The notes beneath the pieces were generated by a model. That model made no database searches. It worked only from the letters and a program-made list of their open reading frames with translations, and was not told where the DNA came from. Position numbers and translations under genes: made by a program. DNA of 64,000 nt, taken from the NCBI RefSeq assembly GCF_002234595.1, contig NZ_NMUL01000016.1, positions 271,823 through 335,822 of the forward strand, in the 5' to 3' direction. Origin of the DNA: Amycolatopsis vastitatis. Lineage in GTDB: Bacteria; Actinomycetota; Actinomycetes; Mycobacteriales; Pseudonocardiaceae. Shown piece after piece: positions 61,860 through 64,000 of the stretch (the stretch's first letter is position 1; each line of letters opens with the position of its first letter).

Positions 61860-62267
61860 TCAGACCCGGCGCCGCTTGGGCGGGCGGCAGCCGTTGTGAG
61901 GCTGCGGGGTCACGTCCTGGATGGTGCCGACCTCGAGGCCGGCCGCCTGCAGCGAGCGGATCGCCGTCTCGCGGCCCGAACCCGGGCCCTTCACGAAGAC
62001 GTCGACCTTCTTCATGCCGTGCTCGGCGGCCTTGCGGGCAGCGTTCTCGGCGGCCATCTGCGCGGCGAACGGGGTGGACTTGCGCGAGCCCTTGAAGCCC
62101 ACGTGCCCACTCGACGCCCACGCGATCACGGCACCGGTCGGGTCCGTGATCGAGACGATGGTGTTGTTGAAGGTGCTCTTGATGTGCGCGTGACCGTGCG
62201 CGACATTCTTCTTTTCCTTGCGGCGGACCTTCTTGGCCCCGGCCGCAGTACGAGACTTCGGTGGCAT
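61860..62267 (-). CDS. rpsK: 30S ribosomal protein S11
   Basis: 135 residues: NVAHGHAHIKSTFNNTIVSITDPTGAVIAWASSG and VGTIQDVTPQPHNGCRPPKRRRV. The ATG follows a clear AGGAG. Normally the gene comes directly after rpsM; here a short ORF lies between them. Confidence 0.98.
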   Translation of the reverse strand: MPPKSRTAAGAKKVRRKEKKNVAHGHAHIKSTFNNTIVSITDPTGAVIAWASSGHVGFKGSRKSTPFAAQMAAENAARKAAEHGMKKVDVFVKGPGSGRETAIRSLQAAGLEVGTIQDVTPQPHNGCRPPKRRRV

Positions 62268-62285
62268 GTTGTGAGGGATCTCCTG

Positions 62286-62471
62286 TTAGCGCGCGTTCTC
62301 TTGGTGAGCGGCGACCGCTTCGGCCTGGCCGCGCCGGATGATCGAACCGGCGTCGGTGTACAGGTTGCGGAGCGCCATCGGGCGGGCGTAGAGCGCCTTG
62401 GGCGAGACACAAGCCGCGCCGCGGCGGTGAACGCCACCCATCTGCACGACCTTCTTGCCCTGGACGCTCAC
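62286..62471 (-). CDS. Uncharacterised 61-residue ORF between rpsM and rpsK
   Basis: The GTG start (62469-62471) overlaps the rpsM stop in a GTGA, and the TAA stop lies 18 bp before the rpsK start. The product is small and basic (SVQGKKVVQMGGVHRRGAA, LYARPMALRNLYTDAGS, IIRRGQAEAVAAHQ). By my count about 53 of 61 sense codons end in G or C, so the frame looks coding and not random. No family recognised and no signal or membrane segment. It could be a lineage-specific ribosome-linked peptide or a leader peptide that controls rpsK. In the alpha operons I know, rpsM and rpsK are adjacent. Confidence 0.5.
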   Translation of the reverse strand: MSVQGKKVVQMGGVHRRGAACVSPKALYARPMALRNLYTDAGSIIRRGQAEAVAAHQENAR

Positions 62472-62848
62472 TTCTTGCCAGCCTTCTTCTTGCCGGCGAC
62501 CGTCTTCTTCGGACCCTTGCGGGTACGGGCGTTGGTCTTCGTGCGCTGCCCACGGACGGGAAGTCCGCGGCGCCAGCGAAGGCCCTCGTAGCACCCGATC
62601 TCGATCTTCCGACGGATGTCGGCGTTCACCTCACGGCGAAGGTCACCCTCGACCTTGAAGTTCTCTTCGATGTACACACGCAGCTTCGCGAGGTCGTCAT
62701 CGCTGAGGTCTTTGACGCGGGTGTCCGCGTTGAGCTCGGCAGCCTTGATGAGCTGCTTCGAGCGGGTACGGCCGATGCCGTAGATGTAGGTAAGCGCGAT
62801 CTCCAACCGCTTTTCGCGGGGGAGGTCTACGCCAGCGAGTCGTGCCAT
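62468..62848 (-). CDS. rpsM: 30S ribosomal protein S13
   Basis: 126 residues: ARLAGVDLPREKRLEIALTYIYGIGRTRS and the C-terminal GLRWRRGLPVRGQRTKTNARTRKGP, with a lysine-rich end. Starts the rpsM part of the operon; 205 bp of spacer separate it from rpmJ. That spacer has GC-rich hairpin potential and may hold a promoter or leader, but I see no known element. Confidence 0.98.
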   Translation of the reverse strand: MARLAGVDLPREKRLEIALTYIYGIGRTRSKQLIKAAELNADTRVKDLSDDDLAKLRVYIEENFKVEGDLRREVNADIRRKIEIGCYEGLRWRRGLPVRGQRTKTNARTRKGPKKTVAGKKKAGKK

Positions 62849-63053
62849 TGGCGTTGATGCTCCTTCTTCGGTTTCATCTTCAGGTCTGCTCCCCGTCCGG
62901 TTCCGGGACCGACTCGCCTGTCGTGCCCTCGGCTTGCGCTTCGGGTGTCCCGGCCCCGGCCTGAAGCCCGGGGGTGAACCGGACCACTCGCGTGGCCCGG
63001 CAGGTGCGGGGAGGTTGTGTAGCCGTCAATCCACTCTGCTCGAGTGCGAGTGA

Positions 63054-63167
63054 TCAGCCCTGCCGCTGCTTGTGCCGCAGGTTTTCGCAGATCACCATGA
63101 TCCGGCCGTGACGGCGGATCACCTTGCACTTGTCGCAGATCTTCTTGACGCTCGGCTGGACCTTCAC
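63054..63167 (-). CDS. rpmJ: 50S ribosomal protein L36 (zinc form)
   Basis: 37 residues, KVQPSVKKICDKCKVIRRHG.... Zinc ligands are C11, C14, C27 and H32 (CxxC...C....H), so this is the zinc-containing paralogue. GTG start at 63167; the frame is open upstream, but the family starts here. Confidence 0.97.
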   Translation of the reverse strand: MKVQPSVKKICDKCKVIRRHGRIMVICENLRHKQRQG

Positions 63168-63204
63168 GTCTTCTGCTCTCCTGCTGTTGAGCTGCTCTTC
63201 GTGA

Positions 63205-63426
63205 TCACTTGTAGCGGTAGACGATGCGACCACGAGAGAGGTCGTAGGGCGAGAGCTCCACGACAACCCTGTCCTCCGGCAGGATGCGGATGTAGTGCTG
63301 CCGCATCTTGCCGCTGATGTGTGCCAGGACCTTGTGACCGTTCTCCAACTCGACGCGGAACATCGCGTTGGGGAGCGGCTCGACTACGCGGCCTTCGACC
63401 TCGATGGCCCCGTCTTTCTTCGCCAT
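63205..63426 (-). CDS. infA: Translation initiation factor IF-1
   Basis: 73 residues, the whole OB-fold: KKDGAIEVEGRVVEPLPNAMFRVELENGH and SPYDLSRGRIVYRYK. Binds the A site of the 30S subunit. It lies 37 bp before rpmJ and opens the infA-rpmJ transcript. Confidence 0.98.
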   Translation of the reverse strand: MAKKDGAIEVEGRVVEPLPNAMFRVELENGHKVLAHISGKMRQHYIRILPEDRVVVELSPYDLSRGRIVYRYK

Positions 63427-63592
63427 GTCCTCCGCATTTCCTTAGTCGGCACTGCCTGTCGCTACATACTGTGACCAACCGGAGCACTAGTGCCGGGTTG
63501 GGCGGTACGTCGGCACACCGGTGCCCGAGTCCCAGTAGACCGTGAGTTCACGAACGCGCAGGATCCGGGCGCGATAAGTGCGCCGACTTGAC

Positions 63593-63622
63593 AGTGTACG
63601 CAACTCGTGTCGCGACCCCCAA
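63593..63622 (-). promoter_or_regulatory. Possible infA promoter
   Basis: On the minus strand TTGGGG (63617-63622), an 18-bp spacer and TACACT (63593-63598). The -10 is a fair TANNNT match; the -35 is weak. The 270-bp spacer between map and infA must hold a promoter or a read-through path, and this is the best pair I can see. Confidence 0.3.
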
Positions 63623-63631
63623 ACCGGGGGT
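63615..63631 (-). terminator. Short hairpin after map
   Basis: ACCCCC (63615-63620) pairs with GGGGGT (63626-63631) around a 5-nt loop, 66 bp after the map stop. A short but GC-only stem; it may end the upstream transcript. Confidence 0.4.
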
Positions 63632-63696
63632 GACCATGCTAAAGGAACGCGCAGGTGGACGTGATCGCGATCACCTCTTGTGGGTGAATGCGCAGG

Positions 63697-64000
63697 TCAG
63701 GAGTCTTCCGCAGCGGTGAGCACCCAGGGGCCGTCTTCGGTGATCGCGACGGTGTGCTCCCAGTGGGCCGCGCGGGAGCCGTCGGCCGTGACGACCGTCC
63801 AGCCGTCGTCCAGCTCGCGGGTCTCCCCGCCACCGCCGGTGAGCATCGGCTCGATCGCCAGCGCCATGCCGGGCTTCAGCCGCGGGCCCTTGCCGGGCTT
63901 GCCGACGTTGGGCAGGAACGGGTCCATGTGCATCTGGCGGCCGATGCCGTGGCCGCCGTACTCGACGATCATCCCGTACTCGACGCCGTCGTCGCGGCCC
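63697..64000 (-). CDS. map: Methionine aminopeptidase type I, C-terminal part
   Basis: The gene enters from the right edge; about 100 C-terminal codons are visible. They include the metal-site stretch EYGGHGIGRQMHMDPFLPN, the ligand Glu in MALAIEPMLT and the final WEHTVAITEDG. Removes initiator Met. Presence upstream of infA is the standard adk-map-infA order. Confidence 0.95.
   Translation of the reverse strand, partial: GRDDGVEYGMIVEYGGHGIGRQMHMDPFLPNVGKPGKGPRLKPGMALAIEPMLTGGGGETRELDDGWTVVTADGSRAAHWEHTVAITEDGPWVLTAAEDS

Overview
The window is high-GC actinobacterial chromosome. Gene content and order point to the family Pseudonocardiaceae, most likely Amycolatopsis or a close relative; the genus is an inference. 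The backbone follows, gene for gene, the Mycobacterium tuberculosis segment from about Rv3412 to Rv3462c as I remember it: DUF5319, rsdA-sigD, whiB3, groEL1-groES, tsaD-rimI-tsaB, tsaE, alr, nnr, glmS, glmM, rpsI-rplM, ESX-4, truA, rplQ, rpoA, rpsD, rpsK, rpsM, rpmJ, infA. Several lineage-specific inserts sit in this backbone.

Region by region. 1-6.1 kb: development and stress regulators (DUF5319 tail, RsdA/SigD, a BldM-like atypical response regulator, a helical protein of unknown function, a MerR protein with a degenerate B12 domain, WhiD/WhiB3), plus a 630-bp spacer with two inverted DnaA boxes and five palindromes. 6.1-8.3 kb: groEL1 and groES under a CIRCE-type operator. 8.4-15.7 kb: an inserted envelope module (secreted amidase, membrane glycosyltransferase, exosortase, its likely substrate, a 59-residue LAATG peptide, WecB, a GH5 glycosidase). 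15.7-24.6 kb: t6A synthesis genes (tsaD, rimI, tsaB, tsaE) and alr, interrupted by matB and a fused carboxyltransferase, then an MsiK-like ATPase. 24.6-30.2 kb: xylulokinase, DeoR regulator, nnr, glmS. 30.5-34.6 kb: a hydrolase and a type VII-type substrate module. 34.7-37.6 kb: acyl carrier protein, fatty acyl-AMP ligase and a shortened P450-like protein. 37.6-40.2 kb: glmM, rpsI, rplM. 40.5-58.5 kb: a lipoprotein, a DUF4333 protein and a complete ESX-4-type secretion locus that includes eccE. 58.5-64 kb: truA and the alpha ribosomal operon down to infA and the C-terminal part of map.

How the parts connect. Cell-wall precursor supply (alr, glmS, glmM, wecB), wall remodelling (amidase) and two surface-anchoring signals (exosortase type and LAATG type) lie close together. 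The ESX-4 core (EccB, EccC, EccD, EccE, MycP, two WXG100 proteins, an Hsp70-like accessory) is accompanied by two gene pairs of the same design: an EspC-like protein of about 105 residues overlapping a longer helical protein with a disordered tail.

The least expected signals are: (i) a 42-bp palindrome with an invariant 10-nt loop at three convergent gene junctions, carrying stop codons of the flanking genes; (ii) five palindromes with compensatory stem changes; (iii) a 61-codon ORF stop-start coupled to rpsM inside the alpha operon; (iv) the exosortase/LAATG module; and (v) the ligase-ACP-mini-P450 set. No tRNA, rRNA, transposase or CRISPR array was recognised.
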